64,000 nucleotides of DNA, taken from Cellulomonas sp. Root485 (GTDB taxonomy: Bacteria > Actinomycetota > Actinomycetes > Actinomycetales > Cellulomonadaceae). Under the pieces are notes generated by a model. That model was not told the DNA's origin, did not search any database, and saw nothing but the letters and a program-made list of their open reading frames with translations. Each line of letters starts with the position of its first letter. Positions within the stretch are counted from its first letter, which is position 1. The stretch lies in contig NZ_LMFC01000001.1 of NCBI RefSeq assembly GCF_001426705.1, positions 1,145,355-1,209,354 of the forward strand. Reading direction: 5' to 3'. A program made the position numbers and the translations under genes. This document shows, one piece after another, positions 52,926-62,938 of this stretch.

Positions 52926-55052
52926 GTGACGACGACCTCCCCGCAGTCTGGCTACACCGCCCGGCACCTGTCGGTGCTGGAAGGGCTCGAGGCGGTGCGC
53001 AAGCGCCCCGGCATGTACATCGGCACCACCGACAGCCGGGGCCTCATGCACTGCCTGTGGGAGATCATCGACAACTCGGTCGACGAGGCCCTCGGTGGCC
53101 ACGGAGACCGCATCGAGATCGTGCTGCACGCCGACTCGTCCGTGGAGGTCCGGGACAACGCGCGTGGCATCCCGGTGGACATCGAGCCGAAGACGGGGCT
53201 GACCGGCGTCGAGGTCGTGTTCACCAAGCTGCACGCGGGCGGCAAGTTCGGCGGTGGCTCCTACGGGGCGTCGGGTGGCCTGCACGGCGTCGGCGCGTCG
53301 GTGGTGAACGCCCTGTCGGCGCGTCTCGACGTCGAGGTCGACCGGGGCGGTCGCACGCACCGGATGACGTTCCACCGCGGCGAGCCCGGCGTCTTCGACG
53401 ACCGCGCCGGCATCGGCCCGGACAACCCGTTCGAGCCGTTCGTCTCCGGGTCCGAGCTCACGGTGAGCGGCAAGGTCGCCCGTGCCCGGACCGGGACGCG
53501 CGTGCGGTACTGGGCGGACCCGCAGATCTTCCCGAAGACCGCTGTGTTCGCCTACGACGAGCTGGTCACCCGCGCCCGGCAGACGAGCTTCCTGGTGCCG
53601 GGCCTGACGCTGACGGTGCGCGACGAGCGCGGCATCGCGGGCACGCCCGGCGCCGACGGTCCGCACGAGGAGACGTTCCTGCACAGCGGCGGCGTCGTCG
53701 ACTTCGTGGACCACCTGGCGCCCGACACAGCCGTGACCGACACGTGGCACCTGACCGGCTCGGGGGCGTTCACCGAGACGGTGCCGGTCCTCGACGAGCG
53801 CGGCCACATGACCGCGCAGGAGGTGTCGCGGACCTGCGACGTGGACATCGCGCTGCGGTGGGGGACGGGCTACGAGACCGAGGTCCGCAGCTTCGTCAAC
53901 ATCATCTCCACGCCCAAGGGCGGGACGCACCTGGCCGGGTTCGAGGCGGGCCTGCTCCGGACCATGCGCAAGGCGGTCGACGCGAACGCGCGGCGCCTGA
54001 AGATCTCGTCGCGCGACACCTCGGAGCGGATCGAGAAGGAGGACGTGCTCGCCGGGATGACCGCCGTCGTCACCGTCCGGCTGGCCGAGCCGCAGTTCGA
54101 GGGGCAGACCAAGGAGGTGCTGGGCACCGGGCCGGTGCGCGCGATCGTCGCCAAGGTGATGGACACCGAGCTCGCCGCGATCTTCGCCTCGCCCAAGCGG
54201 GACCACAAGGCGCAGTCCTCCCTGCTGCTGGACAAGGTCGTCGGCGAGATGCGTGCCCGGCTGTCGGCACGCAAGCAGAAGGAGATCTCGCGACGCAAGA
54301 ACGCGCTCGAGACGTCCTCCCTGCCCGCCAAGCTGGCCGACTGCCGCAGCGACGACGTCGAGCGCAGCGAGCTGTTCATCGTCGAGGGCGACAGCGCCCT
54401 GGGCACCGCCAAGCTGGCGCGCAGCTCCGACTTCCAGGCGCTGCTGCCCATCCGCGGGAAGATCCTCAACGTCCAGAAGGCGTCCGTCACGGACATGCTG
54501 AAGAACGCCGAGTGCGCCGCGATCATCCAGGTGGTCGGCGCCGGCTCGGGTCGCTCGTTCGACCTCGAGGGTGCGCGCTACGGGAAGATCGTCCTGATGA
54601 CCGACGCCGACGTCGACGGCGCGCACATCCGCACCCTGCTGCTCACGCTGCTGTTCCGGTACATGCGGCCGCTCGTCGAGGCCGGTCGCGTCTACGCCGC
54701 CGTCCCGCCGCTGCACCGTATCGAGGTCATCGGGGGTGGGGGCCGCAAGAACGAGTACGTCTACACGTACTCCGAGGCCGAGCTCGTGGCGACCTTGAAG
54801 AAGCTGGACAAGGCGGGCAAGCGCTACAAGGACGACATCCAGCGCTACAAGGGCCTCGGGGAGATGGACGCGGACCAGCTCGCGGAGACGACGATGGACC
54901 CGCGACACCGCACGCTGCGCCGGGTGACCGTCGAGGGTGCCCAGCGCGCCGAGGAGATCTTCGAGCTGCTCATGGGGTCCGACGTCGCACCGCGCAAGGA
55001 CTTCATCGTCGCCGGCGCCGACGGCCTGGACCGCAGCCGGATCGACGCCTGA
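52926..55052 (+). CDS. parE: DNA topoisomerase IV subunit B (GyrB/ParE family)
   Basis: 708 residues. ATPase part: YTARHLSVLEGLEAVRKRPGMYIG, DNSVDEALGG, GGKFGGGSYGASGGLHGVGASVVNALS (ATP lid). TOPRIM part: SELFIVEGDSALGTAKLARSSDFQALLPIRGKILNV and LMTDADVDGAHIRTLLLT (metal acidic residues). Paired with the GyrA-type gene at 57000-59471 rather than with a neighbouring gyrA. In Streptomyces the equivalent pair (parE/parC) sits near sigma hrdB. GyrB proper would be expected near dnaA, outside the window. Confidence 0.92.
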   Translation: MTTTSPQSGYTARHLSVLEGLEAVRKRPGMYIGTTDSRGLMHCLWEIIDNSVDEALGGHGDRIEIVLHADSSVEVRDNARGIPVDIEPKTGLTGVEVVFTKLHAGGKFGGGSYGASGGLHGVGASVVNALSARLDVEVDRGGRTHRMTFHRGEPGVFDDRAGIGPDNPFEPFVSGSELTVSGKVARARTGTRVRYWADPQIFPKTAVFAYDELVTRARQTSFLVPGLTLTVRDERGIAGTPGADGPHEETFLHSGGVVDFVDHLAPDTAVTDTWHLTGSGAFTETVPVLDERGHMTAQEVSRTCDVDIALRWGTGYETEVRSFVNIISTPKGGTHLAGFEAGLLRTMRKAVDANARRLKISSRDTSERIEKEDVLAGMTAVVTVRLAEPQFEGQTKEVLGTGPVRAIVAKVMDTELAAIFASPKRDHKAQSSLLLDKVVGEMRARLSARKQKEISRRKNALETSSLPAKLADCRSDDVERSELFIVEGDSALGTAKLARSSDFQALLPIRGKILNVQKASVTDMLKNAECAAIIQVVGAGSGRSFDLEGARYGKIVLMTDADVDGAHIRTLLLTLLFRYMRPLVEAGRVYAAVPPLHRIEVIGGGGRKNEYVYTYSEAELVATLKKLDKAGKRYKDDIQRYKGLGEMDADQLAETTMDPRHRTLRRVTVEGAQRAEEIFELLMGSDVAPRKDFIVAGADGLDRSRIDA

Positions 55053-55098
55053 CCCATTTCGGTTGCCGTCGCGCGGACCGGCGGGCGATCGTGGTCCG

Positions 55099-56130
55099 GT
55101 GACCACCACCGACCTCGCGCCCCTCGCCGACCGTGTCGCCGCGCCGGCGGACGTGCCCGTGCCCACCGGCACCGACGGCCTGACGTGGCGACCGCTCACC
55201 CGTGACGACGTGCCGGCCGTCACCCGTCTGCTCACCGCGGTCGAAGAGGCCGACGCCACGCCGTACCGGACCTCGGCCGAGGAGGTCGACGAGGAGTTCG
55301 ACGGTGACTGGAAGGACCACGCGCGCGACACGCTCGCCGGCGTCGACGCGGACGGCGTGATCCGTGCGTACGCGCGCGTCAACCAGCCCCCGGGCGATCT
55401 CCGGGTGGTCCGCGCGTTCCTCGACGGGGCGGTCGACCCGCAGTGGCGGGGGCGCGGGATCGGCCGGCAGGTGCTCGCGTGGCAGCAGGCGCGTGGCCGG
55501 CAGCTGCTCGCGGCGTCGGGCAAGGAGCTCCCCGCCCGGCTCGCGGTGTTCACCGACGACGGCGCCGAGGCGACGGTCCGGCTCCTCCGGGCGAGCGGGT
55601 TCACGCCCGCGCGGTTCTACGCGGAGATGCGCCGACCGCTGGACGTCGAGCTCCCCGCCGTCGAGGTGCCCGACGGGCTGAGCATCGTGCCGTGGAGCGC
55701 CGAGCTCGACGAGCAGGTGCGGCTCGCGCACAACGAGGCGTTCGCCGACCACTGGGGCAGCGAGCCCCGCACGGCGGAGGACTGGAGCCAGGGGCGCAGC
55801 ATGTTCGCCCCGACGTGGAGCTTCGTGGCGCTGGACGACTCGACGGGCGACGTGGCCGGGTACCTCATGTCGGGTCGGTACGAGCACGACTGGCCCGTGA
55901 TCGGCTACAAGGCCGGGTACACGGACCTGCTCGGCGTGCGGCGGGCGTGGCGCGGCCGGCGGCTCGCTCCGGCGCTGCTCGCCACGGTGATGGCCGCGTA
56001 CCAGGCGGACGGCATGGACTACGCCGAGCTGGGTGTCGACACGGCGAACCAGTCCGGCGCGCACCGGCTGTACGAGGGCCTCGGGTACGCGGTGTTCCAC
56101 AGCTCCACGCTGTTCTCGATCGAGCTCTGA
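55099..56130 (+). CDS. Tandem GNAT acetyltransferase
   Basis: 343 residues with two GNAT folds. The N-terminal copy has VDPQWRGRGIGRQVLAWQQARGRQL (motif A, acetyl-CoA binding); the C-terminal copy has LLGVRRAWRGRRLAPALLATVMAAYQADGMDYAELGVDTANQSGAHRLYEGLGY. Both keep the RG.G/A-type loop. Architecture resembles the mycothiol synthase MshD group, but I do not see enough to call it MshD. GTG at 55099, 46 bases after parE. Confidence 0.85.
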   Translation: MTTTDLAPLADRVAAPADVPVPTGTDGLTWRPLTRDDVPAVTRLLTAVEEADATPYRTSAEEVDEEFDGDWKDHARDTLAGVDADGVIRAYARVNQPPGDLRVVRAFLDGAVDPQWRGRGIGRQVLAWQQARGRQLLAASGKELPARLAVFTDDGAEATVRLLRASGFTPARFYAEMRRPLDVELPAVEVPDGLSIVPWSAELDEQVRLAHNEAFADHWGSEPRTAEDWSQGRSMFAPTWSFVALDDSTGDVAGYLMSGRYEHDWPVIGYKAGYTDLLGVRRAWRGRRLAPALLATVMAAYQADGMDYAELGVDTANQSGAHRLYEGLGYAVFHSSTLFSIEL

Positions 56131-56171
56131 GCCGCGCGGGCGAACGTCCTCCGGCGGCCCGCGACGCGGGT

Positions 56172-56177
56172 TAGCAT
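56172..56177 (+). promoter_or_regulatory. Candidate -10 TAGCAT before the YhhN-like gene
   Basis: TAGCAT 72 bases before the GTG; the leader has a CCGGAC/GTCCGG hairpin and a GGAGGT ribosome site. Confidence 0.4.
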
Positions 56178-56249
56178 CGGCGCGGCGGGACGACGAGGTC
56201 CTGCCGAACCTGTCGCCGGACGAGGACGTCCGGTCTCCTGGAGGTCGCC

Positions 56250-56996
56250 GTGGGACGCTCGCTGTCCGTGGCCGCGCGCACGTGGGTCGCGGTCTTCGTC
56301 GTGCTGGTGCTCGTGCATCTCGTCGCCCAGGGTGCAGGCGCCACCACGCTGGCGGACATCACGCAGTGGATGCTCATGCCCGTGCTCGCGGCGGTCGTCG
56401 TCAGCGCGACGCGCTGGCCACGCGGGCACGTCGTGACATGGACGCTGGTCGCCCTCGGCTTCTCGTGGCTGGGTGACCTCGTCCCGGCGCTGGTCGCCGA
56501 GGACGCGTCGTTCCTCGTGATGGTCGGGTTCTTCCTGGTAGCGCAGGTGGCGTACGTCGTGGCGTTCGCGCCCTTCGTCCGGCGCTCCGTGGTGCACACC
56601 CGTCCCGTCCTGCTGCTGCCGTACGCGGCCGTGCTCGTCGCGCTGGTCGCGTTGTGCGCACCCGGGGCCGACGCCCTGCTCGTCCCGGTCGCCCTCTACG
56701 GGGGCGTTCTGGTCGCGATGGCGGTGCTCGCCACCGGCCTCGGTCGTCTCGCCACGATCGGCGGCGCCGTCTTCCTGGTCAGCGACGGGCTGATCGCGCT
56801 GGAGGCGTTCGTGCCCGGGTGGGACCTGGCCGCGCAGGGCTTCTGGGTGATGCTGACGTACGCCGTCGGCCAGGGGCTCCTGGCTGCGGCCGTGATCGGG
56901 CGCAACGTCGCCGAGCGGCAGGCACCCGCGCCGCGGCCCGTCCGCAGCTACGCCCAACACCCACCGGTGCCGGACAACGTGGTCGCGCTCGTCTGA
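56250..56996 (+). CDS. YhhN/TMEM86-like membrane protein (lysoplasmalogenase family)
   Basis: 248 residues with eight predicted helices. The family marks are SWLGDLVPALV, a polar residue-bearing VALYGGVLVAMAVLATG and GAVFLVSDGLIALEAF. Eukaryotic relatives hydrolyse lysoplasmalogens; the bacterial members' substrate is unclear. Ends in a polar tail (RQAPAPRPVRSYAQHP). GTG start with GGAGGT ribosome site. Convergent with parC, four bases apart. Confidence 0.82.
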   Translation: MGRSLSVAARTWVAVFVVLVLVHLVAQGAGATTLADITQWMLMPVLAAVVVSATRWPRGHVVTWTLVALGFSWLGDLVPALVAEDASFLVMVGFFLVAQVAYVVAFAPFVRRSVVHTRPVLLLPYAAVLVALVALCAPGADALLVPVALYGGVLVAMAVLATGLGRLATIGGAVFLVSDGLIALEAFVPGWDLAAQGFWVMLTYAVGQGLLAAAVIGRNVAERQAPAPRPVRSYAQHPPVPDNVVALV

Positions 56997-56999
56997 GGG

Positions 57000-59471
57000 T
57001 CAGCCGATGGCGTGCACGGGTGCGGACAGCGGCGTGCCCGACATGTCGCGGCGCGGGTCGACCGCGGGCAGCTCGATCGGCTGACCGGCGGACCCCGTCG
57101 CCCAGGCCGGCGCGGAGCCGACCCACGCGAGCAGGAGCGCGTCCTCGTTGCGCAGGAACCGGTGCGCCCGGACGCCGCCGGTCGCGCGGCCCTTGCCCGG
57201 GTACGCCTCGAACGGCGTGACCTTCGCCGAGCCCGCCTGCGTGCCCGGGAGAGCGCCGGACGCGCCCGCGACGGTCACGACGACGGCCTCGGCGGTGCCT
57301 TCCGGGACCGCCCCGAACGCGACCACGCGCTGCCCGGCCGCGAGCTTGATGCCCGCCATGCCGCCCGCCGAACGACCCTGCGGCCGGACGGCCGACGCCG
57401 GGAAGTGCAGGAGGGAGGCGTCGGACGAGATCAGCACCAGCTCGTCGGTCTCGCTCACAGGCACCGCGCCGACGACCTCGTCACCGTCCTTCAGGGAGAT
57501 CGCCTCCCAGGCGTCGCGGTTGCCCGGGACATCGCCGGACGTCACGCGCTTCACGGTGCCCTGGGCGGTGGCGAGTGCGAGCGTCGGTGCGTCGGCGGCG
57601 AGCGACGCCAGTCCGACCACGCGTTCGCGGGGCAGGAGGGTCACGACCTCGCCGAGCGGCACGCCACCCGAGAGCGAGGGCGCTCCGTCCGTCGGGGGGA
57701 GACCGGGCAGGTCCAGCACGGAGACGCGCACGATGCGGCCCTGCGACGTCACCACGCCGATCTCGGCGCGCGCGGTGGCCGGGATCGACGCAGCCACGAC
57801 GTCGTGCTTGGCCCGGCGGGCACCGTCGCCCCGCGCCGGCAGGTCCTCCGACGCCGTGCGTGCGAGCAGCCCGGTGCCCGACAGGAGCACCCAGCACGGC
57901 GTGTCGGCGATCTCGAGCGGGGCGGCCGCACCGCGGGCGGCGGGCGCTCCGGTGATCGAGGTGCCGCCGGCCGACTCGAGCAGGATGGTGCGGCGCGGGG
58001 TGCCGTACGTCGCGGCGACCTCGGCCATCTCGTCGGAGACCAGGCCGCGCAGCCGGGACTCGTCGGCGAGGATCGCCCGCAGCTCGGCGATCTCCTCGAC
58101 GAGCTGCTGCTGCTCCTTCTCCAGCTCGATCCGGGAGAACCGGGTGAGGCGGCGCAGACGCAGCTCGAGGATGTACTCCGCCTGCGGCTCGGACAGGTCG
58201 AAGACGGTGCGCAGCCGGGCGCGGGCCGTGTCGGCGTCGTCGGACGTGCGGATCACCTGGATGACCTCGTCGATGTCCAGGATCGCGACGAGCAGGCCCT
58301 CCACCAGGTGCAGTCGTTCCAGCCGCTTGGCGAGCCGGTGCTGCGAGCGCCGGCGCACCACCACGAGGCGGTGCTCGACCCAGACGACCAGAAGCTCGCG
58401 CAGCCCCAGCGTGCGCGGCTGGCCGTCGACCAGGGCGACGTTGTTGATCGAGAAGGAGTCCTCGAGCGGGGTGTAGCGGTAGAGCTGCTCGAGCACGGCC
58501 TCCGGGACGAAGCCCGTCTTGATCTCGATGACGAGGCGCAGGCCGTGCTGCCGGTCGGTCAGGTCGACGGCATCGGAGATGCCCGAGAGCTTCTTGCTCT
58601 GCACCCCCTCCTTGATCTTCTCGATGACCTTCTCCGGGCCCACCGTGTACGGCAGCTCCGTGATGACGATGCCCTTGCGCTTGGGCGTGACGTTCTCGAT
58701 CCGGGCGGTCGCGCGGGTGCGGAAAGCGCCGCGGCCGGTGCGGTACGCGTCGCGGACACCCTCGAGACCGACGATCTTGCCGCCCGAGGGCAGGTCGGGG
58801 CCGGGGACGAAGCGCAGCAGGTCCTCGAGCGTGGCGTCCGGGTGCAGGACGAGGTGACGGGCCGCGGCGACGACCTCGACGAGGTTGTGCGGGGCCATGT
58901 TGGTGGCCATGCCGACCGCGATGCCCGACGCGCCGTTGACGAGCAGGTTCGGGATCGCCGCGGGGAGCACCTCGGGCTGCGTGAGCTTGTTGTCGTAGTT
59001 GGGCACGAAGTCGACGACGTCCTCGTCGAGCCCTGTCGTCATCGCGAGCGCGGCGGGTGCCATGCGCGCCTCGGTGTACCGCGGTGCAGCCGGGCCGTCG
59101 TCGAGCGAGCCGAAGTTGCCGTGACCGTCGACCAGCGGCAGGCGCAGCGAGAACGGCTGCGCCAGGCGGACCATCGCGTCGTAGATCGCCGCGTCGCCGT
59201 GCGGGTGCAGCTTGCCCATGACCTCGCCGACGACGCGCGCAGACTTGACGTACGGGCGGTCCGGGCGCAGGCCCATGTCCGACATCTGGTACAGGATTCG
59301 GCGCTGCACGGGCTTGAAGCCGTCCCGGGCGTCGGGCAGCGCCCGCGAGTAGATGACGGAGTAGGCGTACTCGAGGAACGAGCCCTCCATCTCGGTCGCG
59401 ACGTCGATGTCGACGATGCGCTCGACGAGGTCCTCGGGCGGGAGGTCGGGGGTCGCGGGGCGACGCGCCAT
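57000..59471 (-). CDS. parC: DNA topoisomerase IV subunit A (GyrA/ParC family)
   Basis: 823 residues. N-terminal breakage-reunion domain with [32 protein letters not shown], the catalytic tyrosine in APRYTEARM, and [25 protein letters not shown] loops; a long coiled-coil-bearing middle; and C-terminal beta-pinwheel repeats from about 520. The GyrA box (QRRGG[K]G), present in gyrase, is not seen in the C-terminal domain, supporting topo IV. ATG at 59471 preceded by GAGGAG. Partner of the parE gene at 52926-55052. Confidence 0.92.
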   Translation of the reverse strand: MARRPATPDLPPEDLVERIVDIDVATEMEGSFLEYAYSVIYSRALPDARDGFKPVQRRILYQMSDMGLRPDRPYVKSARVVGEVMGKLHPHGDAAIYDAMVRLAQPFSLRLPLVDGHGNFGSLDDGPAAPRYTEARMAPAALAMTTGLDEDVVDFVPNYDNKLTQPEVLPAAIPNLLVNGASGIAVGMATNMAPHNLVEVVAAARHLVLHPDATLEDLLRFVPGPDLPSGGKIVGLEGVRDAYRTGRGAFRTRATARIENVTPKRKGIVITELPYTVGPEKVIEKIKEGVQSKKLSGISDAVDLTDRQHGLRLVIEIKTGFVPEAVLEQLYRYTPLEDSFSINNVALVDGQPRTLGLRELLVVWVEHRLVVVRRRSQHRLAKRLERLHLVEGLLVAILDIDEVIQVIRTSDDADTARARLRTVFDLSEPQAEYILELRLRRLTRFSRIELEKEQQQLVEEIAELRAILADESRLRGLVSDEMAEVAATYGTPRRTILLESAGGTSITGAPAARGAAAPLEIADTPCWVLLSGTGLLARTASEDLPARGDGARRAKHDVVAASIPATARAEIGVVTSQGRIVRVSVLDLPGLPPTDGAPSLSGGVPLGEVVTLLPRERVVGLASLAADAPTLALATAQGTVKRVTSGDVPGNRDAWEAISLKDGDEVVGAVPVSETDELVLISSDASLLHFPASAVRPQGRSAGGMAGIKLAAGQRVVAFGAVPEGTAEAVVVTVAGASGALPGTQAGSAKVTPFEAYPGKGRATGGVRAHRFLRNEDALLLAWVGSAPAWATGSAGQPIELPAVDPRRDMSGTPLSAPVHAIG

Positions 59472-59564
59472 GGTGCTTGCTCCTCGGGGGGCCGGTCTGG
59501 CTGTGCGGCGACCATTGTGGACCGTCCGGGACCTTTGGCGGGCGCGGCGCGCGGCGCCCGCCGC

Positions 59565-59570
59565 TACCGT
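59565..59570 (+). promoter_or_regulatory. -10 element TACCGT, leaderless promoter of the Pat-type gene
   Basis: TACCGT ends seven bases before the ATG at 59578. Confidence 0.5.
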
Positions 59571-59577
59571 GACGCTC

Positions 59578-62313
59578 ATGGCAGACGTCACGGCTGACGG
59601 CCTCCCGCACCCGGGGCACGCGTACCCGGCTGCGTGGGAGGCGGACGTCGTGCTGCACGACGGCTCGACCACGCACGTCCGCCCGCTGCGGCCCGACGAC
59701 GCCGATGCCCTCCAGGCGTTCCATGTCGGGCAGTCGGAGCGGTCGACCTACCTGCGGTTCTTCGCCCCGCTGGAGCGGCTGTCCGAGCGTGACCTGGCAC
59801 GGCTGGTCAACGTCGACCACGTCGACCGGGTCGCCCTGGTCGCCGTGTCGAGCGGGTCCGAACCCGGGAGTGACGACCAGATCATCGGTGTCGCGAGGTA
59901 CGACCGGATCGGGACCGACGAGGCCGAGGTCGCCTTCAACATCGCGGACGCGCACCAGGGGCGTGGCCTGGGGTCCGTGCTCCTCGAGCACCTTGCCGCG
60001 GCGGCTCGGGAGCGCGGCGTGCGCAGGTTCGTCGCCGAGGTCCTGCCGCAGAACGGCCGCATGATCGCCGTCTTCAAGCAGGCGGGGTACGAGGTCCGGC
60101 AGCGGACCGAGGACGGCATCGTGGCGGTCGGGTTCGACATCGACCCGACGGACCGGTCGCTGGCCGTGATGGCGGACCGCGAGCACCGGGCGGAGGCGCT
60201 GTCGATGCGGGGTGTCCTGCACGCGTCGTCGGTCGTCGTCGTCGGGCCGGGGTCGGACGCGGGCGGGACGCTCGCGGGGCGGCTCGCCTCCCGCGTGCTC
60301 GCCGAGCTCCTCGTCGGGGACCCCTCGGTGGTCGTGCACGCGGTCGGCGTCCCGGGCGACCCGCCGATCCCGGTGCACGCACGGCTCGCCGACGTGCCCG
60401 GACCCGTCGAGCTCGCGGTCGTCGCCGTCCACGCCCACGCGGCGACCGACGTGGCCCGTGACCTCGCACGTCTTGCGGTGCACGGGATCGTCCTGCTGAC
60501 CGGAGGGTTCGCCGAGGACGGCCCCGACGGCCTGGACCGGCAGCGCGCCGTGCTGCGCGCGGCGCACGGCGCGGGGATGCGCGTGGTCGGCCCGAGCTCC
60601 TACGGGATCATCTCGACCCGGGAGGGCGGCCTGCAGCTCAACGCGTCGCTCGCGCAGCCCCCGCCGGCGTCCGGACGGGTCGGGCTCTTCTGCCAGTCCG
60701 CCCCCTTGTCCGTCGCGCTGCTCGCGGCGGTCCGGCGCCGGGGCATCGGCATCTCGCAGTTCGTGTCCGCCGGGCACCGCGCCGACGTGTCCGGCAACGA
60801 CCTGATGCAGTTCTGGGCCGACGACGAGAGCACCGACGTCGTCGGGCTGTACCTCGAGTCGCTGGGCAACCCGCGCAAGTTCTCCCGGGTGGCTCGGCGG
60901 CTGTCGCTGATCAAGCCCGTGATCGTCGTGACGGCGGGCCGGTCGGGTCAGGTGGTGCCGCCGGGGCACGCCGTCCGACCGACGCACGCACCACCTCGCA
61001 CGCTCGCAGAGATGCTGCGGCAGTCCGGGGTGGTGCGCGTCGAGAACACGCACCAGCTGCTCGACGTCGCACAGGTGCTCGCGCACCAGCCGCTGCCCGC
61101 CGGGCGACGCGCCGCCATCCTGGCCAGCTCCGCGTCCGTGGCGGCCCTCGTCGCCGAGGCCGTCGCCGCGGCCGGTCTCGTGGTCAGCGGGCACGTGCAG
61201 CTGCTGGCCGAGGACGCCTCCCCGGACCGGGTCCGGGCAGCCGTCGACGCCCTCTACGACGACCCCGACAGCGACGTCGTCGTCGTGGTCCGCATCCCGA
61301 CCGTCGGTGGTCCCGACACCGTCCTGCAGGAGGCGGTCGCGCAGCGGGCCGCGCGTTCCCGGCGGACCACCGTGGCGTGCATCTACGACCTGCACGGCCT
61401 GACGCCGGAGCTGACCGCCCGCGACGACGACGGCCGGGAGTGGACGGTGCCCGCGTACAGCACGCCGGAGGACGCGGCGCTGGCGCTCGGCCACGCCGCC
61501 CGGTACGCGCAGTGGCGTGACGGGGACCGCGGGCGCCCGCTGCACCCCGAGGGAGCGGAGACCCGGATCGCCCGGCGGCTCGTCGCCGGGTGGCTCGACG
61601 CCGAGGCGTCGGGTGACGCAGCCCTGGCGCTCGACAGCGACCGGACGGCGCAGCTGCTCGCGACGATCGGGGTGAGCGTGCTGCCGTCGACCCGCGTGCA
61701 CGACGCCGACGAGGCCGTCGCCGCCGCGGAGCGGATCGGCTGGCCGGTGGCGCTCAAGACGACCGTGCCGGCGCTGCGCCACCGCGCGGACCTCGGGGGA
61801 GTGCGCCTCGACGTCGCGGACGAGGCCGAGCTGCGGGCGGACGTCGCCCAGGTGCTCGAGCTCGCCGCGGGGCTCGGGGCGACGGAGGGCGACGAGCCCC
61901 TGGAGGTGCAGGCGATGGCTCCCCACGGCTCGGCGTGCGTCGTGCGCTCGGTCGAGGACCCCTCGTTCGGCCCGATCGTCAGCTTCGGGCTGGCCGGCGA
62001 CGCCTCCGACCTGCTGGGCGACATCGCGTACGGCGTGCCGCCCCTGACCGACGTGGACGTCTCCGAGCTGGTCCGCACGGCGCGGGCGGCCCCGCGGCTG
62101 TTCGGGTACCGCGGGCTGCCGGCACTGGACGTCGCCGCGCTGGAGGACATCATCGCGCGCGTCGCCGTGCTCGCCGACGACCTCCCGGAGCTGCGCTCGC
62201 TGGAGCTCAACCCGGTGGTCGTCTCCGAGCACGGTGCGGCTGTCCTCGGTGCCCGCGCCTCGGTGTCCCGCGCGGACCGCGCCGACGCCACCCGACGGCT
62301 GCCGAGGGTGTGA
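59578..62313 (+). CDS. Pat-type protein acetyltransferase: GNAT fused to NDP-forming acyl-CoA synthetase domains
   Basis: 911 residues. N-terminal GNAT domain (about 25-190): [70 protein letters not shown]. Then CoA-binding and succinyl-CoA-ligase-like domains (about 210-690) and an ATP-grasp domain ([24 protein letters not shown]). In the ligase part the usual SHTG loop after TAGRS is [17 protein letters not shown], so synthetase activity is doubtful, as in Pat where this part is regulatory. GNAT-first order is the Streptomyces type. Predicted targets are acyl-CoA synthetases. Confidence 0.9.
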   Translation: MADVTADGLPHPGHAYPAAWEADVVLHDGSTTHVRPLRPDDADALQAFHVGQSERSTYLRFFAPLERLSERDLARLVNVDHVDRVALVAVSSGSEPGSDDQIIGVARYDRIGTDEAEVAFNIADAHQGRGLGSVLLEHLAAAARERGVRRFVAEVLPQNGRMIAVFKQAGYEVRQRTEDGIVAVGFDIDPTDRSLAVMADREHRAEALSMRGVLHASSVVVVGPGSDAGGTLAGRLASRVLAELLVGDPSVVVHAVGVPGDPPIPVHARLADVPGPVELAVVAVHAHAATDVARDLARLAVHGIVLLTGGFAEDGPDGLDRQRAVLRAAHGAGMRVVGPSSYGIISTREGGLQLNASLAQPPPASGRVGLFCQSAPLSVALLAAVRRRGIGISQFVSAGHRADVSGNDLMQFWADDESTDVVGLYLESLGNPRKFSRVARRLSLIKPVIVVTAGRSGQVVPPGHAVRPTHAPPRTLAEMLRQSGVVRVENTHQLLDVAQVLAHQPLPAGRRAAILASSASVAALVAEAVAAAGLVVSGHVQLLAEDASPDRVRAAVDALYDDPDSDVVVVVRIPTVGGPDTVLQEAVAQRAARSRRTTVACIYDLHGLTPELTARDDDGREWTVPAYSTPEDAALALGHAARYAQWRDGDRGRPLHPEGAETRIARRLVAGWLDAEASGDAALALDSDRTAQLLATIGVSVLPSTRVHDADEAVAAAERIGWPVALKTTVPALRHRADLGGVRLDVADEAELRADVAQVLELAAGLGATEGDEPLEVQAMAPHGSACVVRSVEDPSFGPIVSFGLAGDASDLLGDIAYGVPPLTDVDVSELVRTARAAPRLFGYRGLPALDVAALEDIIARVAVLADDLPELRSLELNPVVVSEHGAAVLGARASVSRADRADATRRLPRV

Positions 62314-62362
62314 CCCTGTGCGTGCTCGCCGGACAGGGCCGGTGAGGTGGGAGGATGGGCAG

Positions 62363-62938
62363 GTGCCTGCTGCTGCTCCCGCCCTGCACCACGACCTCCA
62401 CCGTGCCGGCTACTACCCCGAGCTCGTCGTCGACGTGCTCGACGTGGCCCTCGCGGACGAAGAGGTCGTGGCTCACCTGGTCCACCCCGAGACGACGTTC
62501 GACGCCGCCGAGGTCCGCCGCCACGTCACCGTGCTGGTGCTGACGCCCACGCGGTTGATCGTCGCCCACGTCGACGACCACCCGGCCGACTCCGAGCACC
62601 CGTCGGCGTCCGCGTCGGCCACGACCGAGGCGGTGCCGCTGGCGGAGCTCACGTCGGTCGCGCTGACCCACGTCGTGCCGCTGCCGGAGAAGCACGAGCG
62701 CGGCAGGCCCGCGCAGGAGCTGACCCTGGTGGTCGGCTGGGGTGCGGTCTCCCGGGTGGACCTGGAGCCGGCCACGTGCGGCGACCCGAACTGCGACGCG
62801 GACCACGGCCTCACGGGCACCTTGGCGCCCGACGACGTGGTCGTGCGGGTGAGTGCCGCCGCGGAGGGTCTCGACTCGGTGCGGGCCGCCACGGCGTTCG
62901 CCCGGCAGCTGTCCGCGGCGAGCGCCCGGGCCCGATGA
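62363..62938 (+). CDS. DUF5998 family protein
   Basis: 191 residues, soluble. VLDVALADEEVVAHLVHPETTFDAAEVRRHVTVLVLTPTRLIVAHVDDH, then a Ser/Ala/Pro-rich insertion, SVALTHVVPLPEK and ATCGDPNCDADHGLTGTLAPDDVVVRVSAAAEG. The CxxxxCxxDH stretch may bind a metal. Family of unknown function, restricted to actinobacteria, encoded before a phosphodiesterase as here. GTG with GGGAGGA ribosome site. Stop overlaps the next ATG (ATGA). Confidence 0.85.
   Translation: MPAAAPALHHDLHRAGYYPELVVDVLDVALADEEVVAHLVHPETTFDAAEVRRHVTVLVLTPTRLIVAHVDDHPADSEHPSASASATTEAVPLAELTSVALTHVVPLPEKHERGRPAQELTLVVGWGAVSRVDLEPATCGDPNCDADHGLTGTLAPDDVVVRVSAAAEGLDSVRAATAFARQLSAASARAR

Noticed and set aside
57481-62232. A 1,583-codon open frame on the minus strand opposite the Pat-type and parC genes
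   Set aside because: Its residues are Arg/Ala/Gly/Pro/His-rich with no motif. It is the antisense shadow of two well-supported genes in high-GC DNA.
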